Shown here piece by piece: positions 22,990 to 33,874 of a stretch of DNA of 64,000 bases. The notes under the pieces were generated by a model that saw only the letters and a program-made list of their open reading frames with translations, did no database searches and had not been told where the DNA came from. Numbering within the stretch: the stretch's first letter is position 1; each line of letters begins with the position of its first letter. Source of the DNA: Branchiostoma floridae (lineage: Eukaryota; Chordata; Leptocardii; Amphioxiformes; Branchiostomatidae); the NCBI RefSeq assembly GCF_000003815.2, contig NC_049993.1, forward strand, positions 9,155,182 through 9,219,181. Reading direction: 5' to 3'. A program made the position numbers and the translations under genes.

Positions 22990-23640
22990 AGCATGTCCCA
23001 GTATTATATATATATCTTTTGGCACGACACTCAGGAGTTGGTACAGCAAGGCCATACCAGAGAAGGGCACTGCGGAGTTTGACAGCGACTCCTGCCTTAC
23101 CTGATGTTGGCCAGGGTGTAACGCCGCCCTCGGAGAGGGAAGTAGTAGTTGGGGGAAGGACCTGGCCCTTGCAGGCGGCTTCTACACCCCTGTGCATCTC
23201 TGTCCGGCTTCGGCCGACTCATGGCGAAAATCTTGATGGTCCTCACCTACAGGTGTTGTAGTAGCGTTGTCGGGATCGAGTTTCCAAACGTCGCAGGAAT
23301 GCAATTCGAAACTTCCGGCGCTTCCGTCCCTGCAGTACCCGGTCCACTCATCCGTAGACAACCGAGTGCCGCGCTAATCGACGGTGCCAGAAATAGTATC
23401 CCAACACTTCTGCAACAATCCAATACACACTGCAACGTCGTCTGGTCTAACCACAACCGTACCAGCCAAACCACTGCAGATGCAATCTCTGAGATAGTCG
23501 TCCGTCACCCGACTAGTGTTACCAACACCCCGTGTGCACCAGCTGCCGCAAAGGGACTGGACTGCCTCTGTATAAGTACTGCATGTTTAACACACATCCA
23601 AGTCACAGTCTACCCGGCGACGTAACACAGGAGCGCAGTC
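22990..23640 (+). other. GC/CpG-rich ORF-bearing segment, possible decayed retrotransposon 5' part
   Basis: This 650-bp block is clearly richer in CG than its surroundings and open over long stretches in two plus frames (23149-23625 and 23532-23747). The first contains LSGFGRLMAKILMVL, a hydrophobic run downstream of many Pro/Cys/Arg residues. The second begins MCTSCRKGTG. The layout resembles the 5' untranslated region and first-ORF start of chordate CR1/L2-like elements, but no diagnostic domain is visible. A host CpG-rich exon or promoter is the alternative. Confidence 0.3.
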
Positions 23641-24896
23641 ACACACACACCGACCAACCAGCCAACCCTCCTGGTCTTGACAAGGAACTGAATTATATTT
23701 ATCAGCGGCTGGAATTCCCCCGGGAACCTCTAGCTATACTTGGGTGAGCAACATTAGCATAGCGCCTCTGGCACTGAGGCAGACTGACGGTAGCTTGGAC
23801 CAATCCACTTGGTTCCCTTTATGGGGGGGGACTTCCTTACAAAACAATGTCAGTGTGCCAATCTCAATAGACTGCCCTCTGCTTCCAAATGTCATTCTAT
23901 ATATAGATCTCGCATGAATGTACATTTCTGATCACAACAAAATGGCACGGGAAATTAGTAGCTACTTTCAGAATTGCCACAAGCTACATTACCCTGTCTC
24001 TTGGCAAAGTCAAACAGGTAGCAATCTCATTTAGGTACGACCCACATTTGAGGAGAGCTTGTTCAAATGTAAGCATGATGAATAAAATATCACACATGCA
24101 GGTATCAAATCACCATTCTCGTGTAACTTAGTCAGACAAATGGCACTATTACCTAAATGCATTGGTGACTGGCTAAATGAGTGGTCACACATTATCAAGT
24201 ATTCATGGCCTGACTGGAAAGTGGAGGTACTTAGGTTTGATGGTGTCATATTGTGCCACTCTTTTCATCCCCACCTTATCGGTTGTCTAATTACTCTCCA
24301 GCCGAGAGAGTCGGACAAAAGCTGCGGATTTCGGCCAATTTTCACCCACTTCACGACTGTATCAAGTAACCGGGACCTACCACTTCCAAGTAAGGGGTGT
24401 CTAATCTCTTCACTTGGTTTTGTGCCCATGGCCCAGCTTTTGCTCTACCAGGTATACCATTATTGCAATGTTTTCTTGTTCCTCTGACTCATAAGCAAAA
24501 CTTTTTTCCACATTCTGAAAAAATTCAATTATTTTCTTTCATTTGCAAAATATTTTAATCCTATAATCTATGGTTTGGTTTACTTTTCTACAGTACTATA
24601 TTAGTTGGGTTATATATATGGTATATAGATACATGTGTACCAACAAGTCATTAAAACCAAGCAAAAGTAACATGTAACTTTATGATGCATGGAAATATAC
24701 TTTTTGATGTCTGACATCAATAATTTCCATATATAGACACAACTAACAAAATACACCTAAATCACATTGTTCCATTTCCGCGTGTCTTTGTTACTTTAAG
24801 TTCCTTAACCAATTCACAGTTACCTAGTCTAACAAACTATATTAGCCTTACCTACATAAATACTGATAGAGGCAGTGTGTCCTTCACTATACTTAC
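23641..24896. other. Non-coding stretch
   Basis: A CA-rich run (ACACACAC) at 23640-23650 and AT-rich inverted repeats around 24600-24730. No gene supported. Confidence 0.3.
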
Positions 24897-24951
24897 TGGG
24901 CCTGAAAATCATCTGAGTTTTCTCTTGAACACCTTATCCTTCCAAGAACCG
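24897..24951 (-). CDS. Candidate short exon, unknown product
   Basis: A very strong minus-strand donor (CCA|GTAAGTATAG) ends a 55-nt open segment reading VLGRIRCSRENSDDFQA after two leading bases. The acceptor (TTTTACTAAACAG) is acceptable but its pyrimidine tract is short. Confidence 0.2.
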
Positions 24952-25392
24952 CTGTTTAGTAAAACACGTCAGAGCTAGATGTGCCTGGCTGAGTCATACA
25001 CTTCACAGACGACATCCAAACACAAAAGAAGATTTGAAGTGTGCACCATTAGTGTCTGAAGAATGTCTTAATAATGCTACAAAGATATGACGGGCTGTTT
25101 ATTGGAGTCAGAAATAGCATCTTCACCGTTGGTGTGAAGATGTAGAGCTGTACCTTAATTGAGAGCATGAAGAAGCCCCTGCACGTACGTCAAGCAATAT
25201 CTCATGCACTGACCTAGATACTTTTCTTTCAACGCCTTTTTTTAATATCTCAGACAATCTCTGCATCTTAAATCCCTGCATCTTAAAGAAAGCCGCTAAA
25301 GGGCCCAAACATTAAGCACTATTACTCTGTATCCCAAGGACTATACATCACTCAAAGGACCATAGCATGTCCAGAATAAGACATGTAGAAAT

Positions 25393-25573
25393 CAGAAGTT
25401 CCACTGTTGTACTGTAGAAAGCCACTAGGAGACCCATCATCAAACTTAACCTTCATTTTTCCCAACTCTTAATCATCTAGTAAATATCATAAGAATCCAT
25501 CTATCGACAGCTTCTTGAGTTATGCTTTCCACAGATAGACATATCAGGAACAAGGGCACCAAAAACATAACTT
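25393..25573 (+). repeat. Dispersed repeat, copy A
   Basis: Shares order and sequence with 40602-40790: AGAAGTTCCACTG, TAGAAAGC-CTAGGAG, AATCCATC, CTTGAGTTATGCT, then ACCAAAAACATAACTT. Both copies face the same way. This is probably a short interspersed element common in the genome; ends and class unresolved. Confidence 0.6.
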
Positions 25574-25705
25574 AAATTTCTCAACAAATGTCCAAAATTC
25601 TGGAACAAGGAATATGTCAATACTGCAATCTAGTCACATTCACTTACTAACACAGTAAAATTTTGTTCCTTTGTTAGGTCTGTATTTCATATGAAGTATG
25701 TCATG

Positions 25706-25926
25706 TAACGTTAGTTCACCTTTATTTGTAGGGTAACCTATATCCGTTGTACATAAAAATAGGGTATTTGGGGATCATTAAGTCGGTGGAAGGTAGTTTT
25801 ACATTGCAATATTTTGAAAAAATGTTGATGTTTGAAACCCACGTCATTCACTTGAAATCTCTATAATACACAGTTTTTAAAACAACGAATCTAGGTTACC
25901 CCACGGATTAAGGTGAACTAGCATTA
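25706..25926. mobile_element. 221-bp fold-back MITE (TAACGTTAGTTCACC family), copy 1
   Basis: Left end TAACGTTAGTTCACCTTTAT and right end complement TAATGCTAGTTCACCTTAAT form a long terminal inverted repeat that continues through GGGGTAACCTATATCCGTTG. The element is palindromic over most of its length. Copies 2 and 3 lie at 61379-61576 and 63716-63919. TA at both outer ends fits a TA target duplication. Confidence 0.82.
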
Positions 25927-25989
25927 TATGTGAACTATTCTTTTGTTGTGACCTGTACTTAAACCTGGAGTCATTGTGTTTATTTTCAG

Positions 25990-26085
25990 CCTGATGTTGC
26001 TGTAGATGAACCAGAGGTTAAGGATTCCTGCTCACGGCCTGAAGAAGAATGGTCCCACACCGAGCATCGATATTCCGCCCCCTAA
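25990..26085 (+). CDS. Candidate terminal exon, unknown product
   Basis: A strong acceptor (TGTGTTTATTTTCAG ending at 25989) is followed by 31 codons and TAA (26083-26085) reading PDVAVDEPEVKDSCSRPEEE then WSHTEHRYSAP. The acidic, Pro/Glu-rich composition and GC-rich codons stand out from the AT-rich surroundings. The downstream 220 bp stays GC-rich and ends near ATTAAA (26292), which could be a polyadenylation signal. A second frame (26006-26296) is also open, so the reading is not certain. Confidence 0.35.
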   Translation, partial: PDVAVDEPEVKDSCSRPEEEWSHTEHRYSAP

Positions 26086-26299
26086 CAGATCACAGGTTCA
26101 GCCTGGCAGGGTATCCAGGTCGAGTGAAACATCGGCGCCACTTAGAATTCTTGTGACCCATTCCATCTCCAGCTTCGATAAATTACAGACCGGCGGCTTG
26201 TTCCAAACTCCGTATTACACAAACGTGCCTCCTGGCACCGCGGTGTCATTACACCCGCTACGTTTGCGTCAGAAACAACCTCGGGATGAACATTAAAGA

Positions 26300-28121
26300 C
26301 CTGATTTGCCTCAGAAATGGAGAACGCCTAATTTTTCAGCTCTTTTATGTTCAGACTTGATTGTTTGAATGATTACAGGGGACTTACTTTCCCAGCAGTC
26401 GTAGTTACGGATTAACAAGGCAAATCATGCCCGGTGGTTATAAAGCAAGGTGTCATGTCAGGTGCTTTAGGGGCTGTTGCAAAATGTCAAAGTACACATC
26501 TATCTTCTTATGGGATGAATGTCCTTTTCATCCAATGTCTACATTGTACGTGCAACCAAAACTAATATTACAAAGAATACTTTGTACATCGATGAAGGTT
26601 AGACATCCAGGTAATTATCCTATTTGGTCAAATAGGAGTTACTTGAGAAAATGGATATATTTTTGGAAAAATCGGAATTTCAAAAATCATATCCGGTTGC
26701 TATTAAAAATAACTGCTATTTGGTGTGAAGTAATACACTTTGTTCTTGATTGAAGTCACGCAAAACATATTAAGAGTAATCTAAATACAATTTCTAAAAT
26801 TACTCATATGTCTGGTTTTGTTCCATTATCAAAGACAAGCTATCTCAAAATTACCCAATGGTTATGTATCAAATGATTTACTCAATTATTGTGACCATGA
26901 AATCCATTTAAGGAAAAAAACACAAAGCCCCTGGCTAATTTCAATGCATCATTTCAGGGGCAAAATTCAAGGCTAAAGGATAACTCATAACAACAGGCAT
27001 GGCCTTGGACTTTATCCTCTTAACAGGTGAACTCCATGGCTGCTAACTTCATCATAAACTGCATCCAAACAATTCTGTTCCTGGGTATTAAGATAATCTT
27101 CTAGAAGACCGTGAAGGAGGATGGTGCAGAAGCTACCATCACGATGAAAGTCGTGAGATGACTATCATGTGTAAAATGAGATAGACGAACACAATGAACA
27201 ATGGCAGTACTTTAAAAGACAACAAGCTCAATCTAAATTTCATGAGACCTATATTAAATCATATTTTGCTTTTATGTATTATCATGTATTTATTATATTC
27301 AAATTTCTGAATGTTAGTAAAGTTTATTAAGATCATGATAGTACTAAGCCCTAATACATGTGGACGGGGCTACATGTATGTATAGCTAAAGCTATAATGG
27401 CAAAAAGATGCAACAAGTCTTTACCTAAATAATGAGGAGATGATAGGAGACAGTCTTCCTGATACTAGAAAAAGATTTTCTTATTACTTATGGGTCAAAA
27501 TTAAAGATCAGGTCTCTACTATTAGACAAGGTATCTAACTCCTCCAGAATCTTGGCATGTATCAACTTAATGTGTCTGGACTGCATGGTGAAGAATCGAG
27601 ATTAATTGTCACCTAAGCCACAAAACCATATGCTACCATTCAGTAAGTCCTGACAGCCGATCTATTCTGAGAACATCAGGTCTCCAAAAGGAAAAGATGT
27701 AATTATTCTGTTCTAATATTGGCAAAATGAAATAGAAAATAACTTTTCATGTTTCTAGTCTTGTAACTTTATGCCTGTCTCTCTATCTCTATCTAGTACA
27801 TGTATCTATCTATCTTTCTCTCTTTCATTCTCTCTCTCGCACACGCTCTATCTCACAAACATGACATGGCTGTTCATGATAACACTGCACATGGAAAGCC
27901 TTCTAGCAAATTTACTGGCTGAAATTTCGTCCCCTTTCTCACACATGTAATGATGGGTTTTATTACCCTAGGATGACGTGCATGTACATGTAGAACCTTT
28001 TATTAGGGCAGAAAAGAGATATTCGAATCTGTTGGCAATCTATCAGACAAAAATGCCAACTCTTTAATTTGCACTTATCGGTAACATAAACCATCTTCCA
28101 GCAAGATCTTCTATTTTGCAG
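26300..28121. other. Non-coding stretch
   Basis: Contains one copy of the GGTTAGACATCCAGGTA motif (26591-26613) with weak palindromic sequence after it, and a pyrimidine-rich ATCT/CTCT tract at 27776-27851. No gene supported. Confidence 0.35.
27776..27851 (+). repeat. Pyrimidine-rich simple repeat
   Basis: Imperfect CTAT/CTCT units with an embedded TACATGTA. Confidence 0.85.
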
Positions 28122-28205
28122 GGAATACGAATAAGAAGGAAATGTATTCTGACAAACAATTTAGTATTCTATCATCAAGATCCATCAGGTTTTGCTGAGA
28201 AATGA
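28122..28205 (+). CDS. Candidate exon, unknown product
   Basis: After a strong acceptor (GATCTTCTATTTTGCAG ending at 28121) the frame is open for 27 codons to TGA: GIRIRRKCILTNNLVFYHQD then PSGFAEK. A possible donor (CAG|GTTTTG) lies inside. Short and unassigned. Confidence 0.22.
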   Translation, partial: GIRIRRKCILTNNLVFYHQDPSGFAEK

Positions 28206-28686
28206 GATTAGAGAGGAGTCCCGAGGTCTGGGTCTCTCGCATCTCAACCCACGCTTCCGCCCTGAACCCATAATGAAAGTTCTCCAGACTTTAATCAATG
28301 ACAGGCAGAGGACATCTTAGGGGACGAACCATTTCAGCTTCATGGGGAGGGACTGTCTTCATGATGTTCCTAACAAGTGAAGAACACTTAAGTCTTGCTT
28401 GTGAGACTTACCTTTTCTTAGTAACACATTAGTTTTATTCTATTTTGTTACAGTAGTAAATGAGGTTTTTGAGAACTTGTTGTTTCCTGGATAAAAACTG
28501 TAATTTAAAAAAAAAAAAACTTGAAAAGTCTGTACCTTGGTTAACACAACTTCAGGGAGTGGATGTTTTTCTTCCAGTACTCTGCTTTCATGATATTCCC
28601 TTCCTAATGTCTTACTTTATGCTAGTGAAATTATTTGGCGTCATCAAATGAGACTTTTAAGATTCACACAACTGATAAGAACTCAA

Positions 28687-28707
28687 TTCAGCACCAAGGA
28701 CAGGCAC
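28687..28707 (+). promoter_or_regulatory. RE1/NRSE-like motif (isolated)
   Basis: TTCAGCACCAAGGACAGGCA matches both half-sites of the vertebrate REST/NRSF element (TTCAGCACC, two bases, GGACAG) at exact spacing; 17 of 21 consensus positions agree. Surrounding sequence is unrelated to the array at 49.6-51.6 kb. Confidence 0.5.
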
Positions 28708-29732
28708 GAAACTCTACAAAGCTTCTCATGAAACCCCACATAGCTTTCTTTGTGAATCAGATCAAATTTCACTCTCATCTCTGAAAGGGGAAACATGAAC
28801 CTGGTTACATCTTTGTTTCATACATGTGAAAGAAAGCCACAAAGGATACCTGATGTGAGCTAGATGAATGTCTATGAACTTGAATAATCAATATCAGTCG
28901 GCAACGGGGTAGAAACTCCGAACGTTTTCACCATTGATCATATCAAAGTCTTAGGCAACAAGCCAAGTGAGTCATTTGCCATACAAAATTGCACCAGACA
29001 ATTGGGTGACATTAAAAGTGGATGCTAATGTTTGGCTTTGTTTTGCTAAAGTGTGCTGGCATTACACAAGCAATTTTTCAAAGTACCGAAAAAACTCTTA
29101 AGGAAACTGTGTTTAGCCCAACTAAATGCAACCAAGCCATCAAAAAGCCTCATTGTCTTCCATAAACACAATACCACCTTTGATGTCTGGTGAATTGCTG
29201 ATCAGGAATTGTACTTCCCACGGCTGACTTTAGGCTTTGGGTAATGCTGATCCCCTGTATTCCCTGAACATCCATACAAAGTGCCACTCTTCTAATCAGA
29301 ATTTCAGCACCCATTTTGGAAAGGTCACATCTGGGAGACATTCTAGATCCTCTACTGAACTTGCATCACTTCTTGAGCGCTTGAAATGAGAGCTGATTTT
29401 TAAGCATGTGCGTCGACTACAAAATAAGAATGGTTCAGAGCATTCTCTGTTAGTACATGTAGCTTTATTAGCTGACAGCAGTTACAAAGGACGCTCTGTG
29501 TGTGGGAGATGCTTTGAGAAACCACTACCCACTGTCCACAGTCCAATTAGCTGATGACCAAACCATCTGTAGAATTTTGATGAGCTTAGAAATCACTGAC
29601 TCTATCTTTGATTCTTTTTATAGACAGGCTTATTTTTAAAGCCTCCACCCACAGAAGTCTGTTTACTCCACCTGGTACATTGTGTAATTGTTACAACAGA
29701 CTGCACTTCGAGTGATCGACTGCTGATACAAA

Positions 29733-30241
29733 AATGGAACCTTCCTATAGTTTTCATGAACCAGCCCTATATATATATATATATTATATTCCTTGTATTT
29801 TGAAGTGGCAAGGTGGTCCTTGGGTTAGGGTTGCTGACCCAAGAATCTAAAAGTTATGGGTTGGAATCCATTACAGGCCCTAAAGTTGTGCCCTTGGGAA
29901 GGCACTTCACAACTACTTCCTCACTTACCTGAGGTAAAATGAGTTCTAGCTAGCTTTGATTAGGAACGTTCTCTCGGGTGGGATGCAAAGCCAAAGGACC
30001 ACATTTGAGGACAGCCACACTTTGAGCACATTTAAGAGCCCTCCACACTTATCCACAAGACTAGGGGTTCTTTCCAGAGTGAGTGGATAAAACCCCTCAG
30101 TTCAATCTACAACTGTTACAGTTTTCACCTAATTGTACCAAACTGGTGTGCTACACCTTAAGGCAGTTACACAAAACAAGAAATATGGAACCTTCCTAGA
30201 GTTTTCATGAACCAACCCAAGCATATTCCTTATATTCCATC
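29733..30241 (+). repeat. Direct repeat flanking a SINE
   Basis: ATGGAACCTTCCTATAGTTT (from about 29735) and ATGGAACCTTCCTAGAGTTT (from about 30185) continue through TCATGAACCA-CCC and ATATTCCTT-TATT for about 60 bp each, about 449 bp apart. The SINE at 29804 lies between them. The flanking repeat is too long for a normal SINE target duplication. An (AT)n run sits in the first copy (29769-29785). Confidence 0.8.
29804..30170 (+). mobile_element. tRNA-derived SINE, copy 1
   Basis: The head AGTGGCAAGGTGG resembles a pol III A box and GGGTTGGAATCC a B box, spaced as in a tRNA. The body continues GTGCCCTTGGGAAGGCACTT, CACAACTACTTCCTCACT, the same core seen in the SINE at 35409. Downstream sequence has drifted and the exact 3' end is uncertain. 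The conserved core recalls the ancient central domains shared by metazoan SINEs, which is an inference. Confidence 0.7.
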
Positions 30242-30444
30242 AAAATAAATTAAAAAAAACAGTTAATAAGTACCTTTTAAGGTAAGACATATAACACTGA
30301 ACACTAACTAGGTTGGACACTTCTACTAGAGGACTAGGGAATACAGAATGCTGTAAACTGCATGGACCTGAGGACCACTAAAAAGGTGAAGATGTTGACA
30401 TGTCAGCTATAAATCTACAGAAAGCAATTTCATTTCAATTGCAG

Positions 30445-30504
30445 GGGGTTTCAGGAAAGTCTGATAACAAATCATCCATTGATATGAGAATGCTCAATAT
30501 GTGA
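30445..30504 (+). CDS. Candidate terminal exon, unknown product
   Basis: A strong acceptor (TTTCATTTCAATTGCAG) precedes 19 codons and TGA: GVSGKSDNKSSIDMRMLNM. Hydrophilic, Ser/Lys/Asp-rich tail-like peptide. Short, so chance is possible. Confidence 0.22.
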   Translation, partial: GVSGKSDNKSSIDMRMLNM

Positions 30505-30819
30505 CATTTCATGGTTATTGCCATTAAAAAAATTATAAGCTTAGATGTTTTACAATGTATAATGAAGATAAACCCTATCCATATTTTATAGTTTTAGTTC
30601 GTATCCATGAATATTGTTTGAAAGAATCTCACATGTTAAGGATCAATCTTAAGGTGCTTTTTGCTAGATGGTCAGCTACTGTATTTCTATCATTGCATTC
30701 ATTGTGTACAGCTGTTTTAATTCACATTTTGTATATTTTTGTTCATTCTATATCATTCAAATACATACCACTGGGTCACCAAACATCCAAAAAAATTTAC
30801 AAAATCGATTAAAACTTAA

Positions 30820-30840
30820 TTCAGCACCAAGGACAGGAAC
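30820..30840 (+). promoter_or_regulatory. RE1/NRSE-like motif (isolated)
   Basis: TTCAGCACCAAGGACAGGAA has both REST half-sites at canonical spacing. Only about 22 bp are shared with the motif at 28687, so the motif rather than a larger repeat is conserved. Confidence 0.5.
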
Positions 30841-31662
30841 AAGATGCTACCAATGTAGGCTCTCAGATCAAACTTTGCTTTAATGTTTTAATTGCGGAAG
30901 ATCACACTGGGTGCATCTATTATTTGCTTCATGTGTGGAAAACAAAACGTTCACTTTGTACGTTTTCATTATATGGACCACTGTATCTATATAGCCGGTA
31001 TAACCGCCCTTCGGCGTAATACACCAGCTTCGCAGGCACGCGGCACGGCAGCAGCTGGTTATATTACACTGAACAACCTGTCACACCTAGCTTTAGCACA
31101 TCATTCTGCAACACGCTCTTTAAAACTATCCTACTGTGCTTGGTGATAAAAAATTCCACTCAATGATAGTTCTTGGAATATATGAATTTTTGAACACATC
31201 AATCCTAGGTTCACTTGGTAACTCTGGTACTTGAAGGCATGACTATTCCTTGTTCTTTTTTTTGAGCTGGTATTTTGATACTTTTTAGTCAGTACATCCA
31301 CCAGTTTGTTGGTTATTTTGTACATCATGCAAAGTCCGGACATTTTTCTCTTGTCATCACCTGCAGGTCTGTTTTGGTAACACTAGCAACCCTGTTCCAC
31401 TAGACCACTGTGTTATCTAACACCATCCTCATTGCTCTTACATTTATTACAGTAACTGTTGCAGTAATCAAGTCGGCTTTCAGTGCTGTACAGTAATGTG
31501 CTCTAAGTACAAGTAGCTCATGGAGATGGCCCTCTTTACCTCAGCACTAATGGACATCTGAGAGGGTTCATTGTACGATTACAAGTCTCCTTAATACCTC
31601 TCAGGGGCTGTGCTGCTTGGTGAACTCAAGGCAAAAAGAATTCAACCCTTTTTTTTTTACAG
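30841..31662. other. Non-coding; relic with CTGAACAACCTGTCACAC
   Basis: A GC-rich relic at about 30990-31085 (GGTATAACCGCCCTTCGG ... CTGAACAACCTGTCACAC) shares its last 20 bp with 42369-42389. This suggests a repeat end. No gene supported. Confidence 0.35.
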
Positions 31663-31761
31663 TGGAATATGTTTTACTATGCTCAAACTTAACACATTTC
31701 ACATATATTACTAGTACTAGCAATTGCTTTTTTCAAGGAGAGAAAATTTATGTATTTATAT
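31663..31761 (+). CDS. Candidate internal exon, unknown product
   Basis: A very strong acceptor (CCCTTTTTTTTTTACAG ending at 31662) and a strong donor (TAT|GTAAGT) enclose 99 nt. The frame reads EYVLLCSNLTHFTYITSTSN then CFFQGEKIYVFI after two leading bases. The splice signals are among the best in the window, but the sequence is AT-rich and hydrophobic and the frame continues open beyond the donor. Confidence 0.25.
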
Positions 31762-32184
31762 GTAAGTCTGTATATGAATGTATGTTATTGTATCTGTTTA
31801 TGCATCTGTATGTTTCTTATTGTATGAGCCCTAGAAGATTAGCTCCAGAGAAAAACAAAAAAACTCCACTTTTTCTATACTTTGTGATTTCTGTGAATTT
31901 TTTTAAGCTCATAAGTGGTTTTCTGTTTCCCCATGAATGCTCCACAGGAAGTGAAACATCTTGAATCTCCACGAATGAATCTCTCATTGCTGTATAACGA
32001 TCTAAACGTCCTTCCCTTTCCGTATCATCCACACAAGGACAAGCTACTCCATGGGGTACTAATGCACCTTGGTAACACGATTGGCAAGGGACCTTGCCTG
32101 AAGCGTCATCTTTCACAGCTCTTCATATATATGTACATGTAGCACATACATAGGGCCCATTCAGAAACACTACATGATACAGAA

Positions 32185-32924
32185 ACAGTGAAGTAGCCTG
32201 GGTATCCAGCCGTAATATANNNNNNNNNNNNNNNNNNNNNNNNNNNNNNNNNNNNNNNNNNNNNNNNNNNNNNNNNNNNNNNNNNNNNNNNNNNNNNNNN
32301 NNNNNNNNNNNNNNNNNNNNNNNNNNNNNNNNNNNNNNNNNNNNNNNNNNNNNNNNNNNNNNNNNNNNNNNNNNNNNNNNNNNNNNNNNNNNNNNNNNNN
32401 NNNNNNNNNNNNNNNNNNNNNNNNNNNNNNNNNNNNNNNNNNNNNNNNNNNNNNNNNNNNNNNNNNNNNNNNNNNNNNNNNNNNNNNNNNNNNNNNNNNN
32501 NNNNNNNNNNNNNNNNNNNNNNNNNNNNNNNNNNNNNNNNNNNNNNNNNNNNNNNNNNNNNNNNNNNNNNNNNNNNNNNNNNNNNNNNNNNNNNNNNNNN
32601 NNNNNNNNNNNNNNNNNNNNNNNNNNNNNNNNNNNNNNNNNNNNNNNNNNNNNNNNNNNNNNNNNNNNNNNNNNNNNNNNNNNNNNNNNNNNNNNNNNNN
32701 NNNNNNNNNNNNNNNNNNNNNNNNNNNNNNNNNNNNNNNNNNNNNNNNNNNNNNNNNNNNNNNNNNNNNNNNNNNNNNNNNNNNNNNNNNNNNNNNNNNN
32801 NNNNNNNNNNNNNNNNNNNNNNNNNNNNNNNNNNNNNNNNNNNNNNNNNNNNNNNNNNNNNNNNNNNNNNNNNNNNNNNNNNNNNNNNGCTATATTACGG
32901 CTGGATACCAGGCTAACAGTGTAG
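32185..32924. mobile_element. Unassembled TIR element spanning the N gap
   Basis: Left of the gap lies TAGCCTGGGTATCCAGCCGT then AATATA (32194-32219). Right of it lies the inverse GCTATATTACGGCTGGATAC then CAGGCTA (32889-32915). The outer flanks ACAGTGAAG (32185-32193) and ACAGTGTAG (32916-32924) agree at 8 of 9 bases, as a target duplication would. The 669 N (32220-32888) therefore probably hide a repeat that failed to assemble. A partial relative (AGCCTGGTATCCACCATATT) starts at about 61679. Confidence 0.8.
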
Positions 32925-33082
32925 GTGAAATCTTACAAACTGAAACTTTTGACATTTTATGTAGAATTTAGAAGTTAATATATCTCTGAGTCAGTAAGCA
33001 TAATTGTAACTTGTGCACTGTCACCAAACAAAAGATTTTGTCACCATATACAAGTGGTTTGCATAATTTTATGGTTTTGCAG

Positions 33083-33106
33083 GGATACATTTCAGAGAGG
33101 ATGATG
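33083..33106 (+). CDS. Candidate 24-nt microexon
   Basis: TTTATGGTTTTGCAG (AG at 33081-33082) and ATG|GTAAGTG enclose 24 nt (GYISERMM in phase 0). Length is a multiple of three. Strong signals on both sides, but a pair like this can arise by chance in 63 kb. Confidence 0.18.
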
Positions 33107-33525
33107 GTAAGTGATGCATGTACCATGCACGGTCAATTTCTGGAACCACTCAAAGTGGACACAGTGACCAGCTAGACCTTATGCAGAGGTCACTAGACAG
33201 GTTCGACAGCACTTCTTCTTTTTTCTCATCCTCACCGAATAAGAATTACATGTATGTCACAGAAAAATACATAAATCCTTTCTGGCACAAAAAATTCACA
33301 TGTCATTTATATTTGCTAACAAATCACATACAGCGCACTACAAAGTCAAGATAAGCAAATCAAAGTACTGCAATTTCTTCAAGAATGATTTCTTCGTCAC
33401 CCACATAAAACAGTAGTACCGACTGCATGAACATCCTCACGTTACTTCTGACATTTACCTACTGTGTGATTGGTGTGCTTGCAACAGCGCGTTTTTACAC
33501 CCCGTATGAATACAGAATCATCAAA

Positions 33526-33869
33526 CGGGGCTCGAAATTCCCCCTGCATATGCAGGTTAGTGCAAGTAAAATTGGAGCTGTGCCGGTATTTCTGGTGTCT
33601 GCCTGCACCTAACCTGCACTGGTCCATGTACTGGGTTTCATACATAAATGCCCTATAATGCAGGTGTATGTGGATTGTTATCAGCTGCAAATTGACTGTT
33701 ATCACCTGTACAGTATAAGAGAAAATATTACAGTAATGGTTCCAAACAATTTTAGTATGATCCATACTTCCTAAATTCAGAGTGGTGCAGGTAAAATTTT
33801 GTTGGTGCAGGTGATTTTTAGTGCCACCTGCACCAGTGCAGGTATGTAGAAAAAGTATTTCAAGCCCTG
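33526..33869. mobile_element. 344-bp TIR element (GGGCTCGAAATT family), hAT-like
   Basis: Left end CGGGGCTCGAAATTC and right end complement CAGGGCTTGAAATAC are flanked by TCAAA (33521-33525 and 33870-33874). Inside, GTGCAGGT-type sequence is repeated near both ends in opposite or same sense, giving the open frames seen on both strands. Related to 658-944. Class inferred from CAGGG ends. Confidence 0.65.
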
Positions 33870-33874
33870 TCAAA

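Noticed and set aside
23149-23625. Reading the segment after MAKILMVL as a retrotransposon 2A-like peptide
   Set aside because: The key C-terminal residues of a 2A motif are not present, so the resemblance is too weak.
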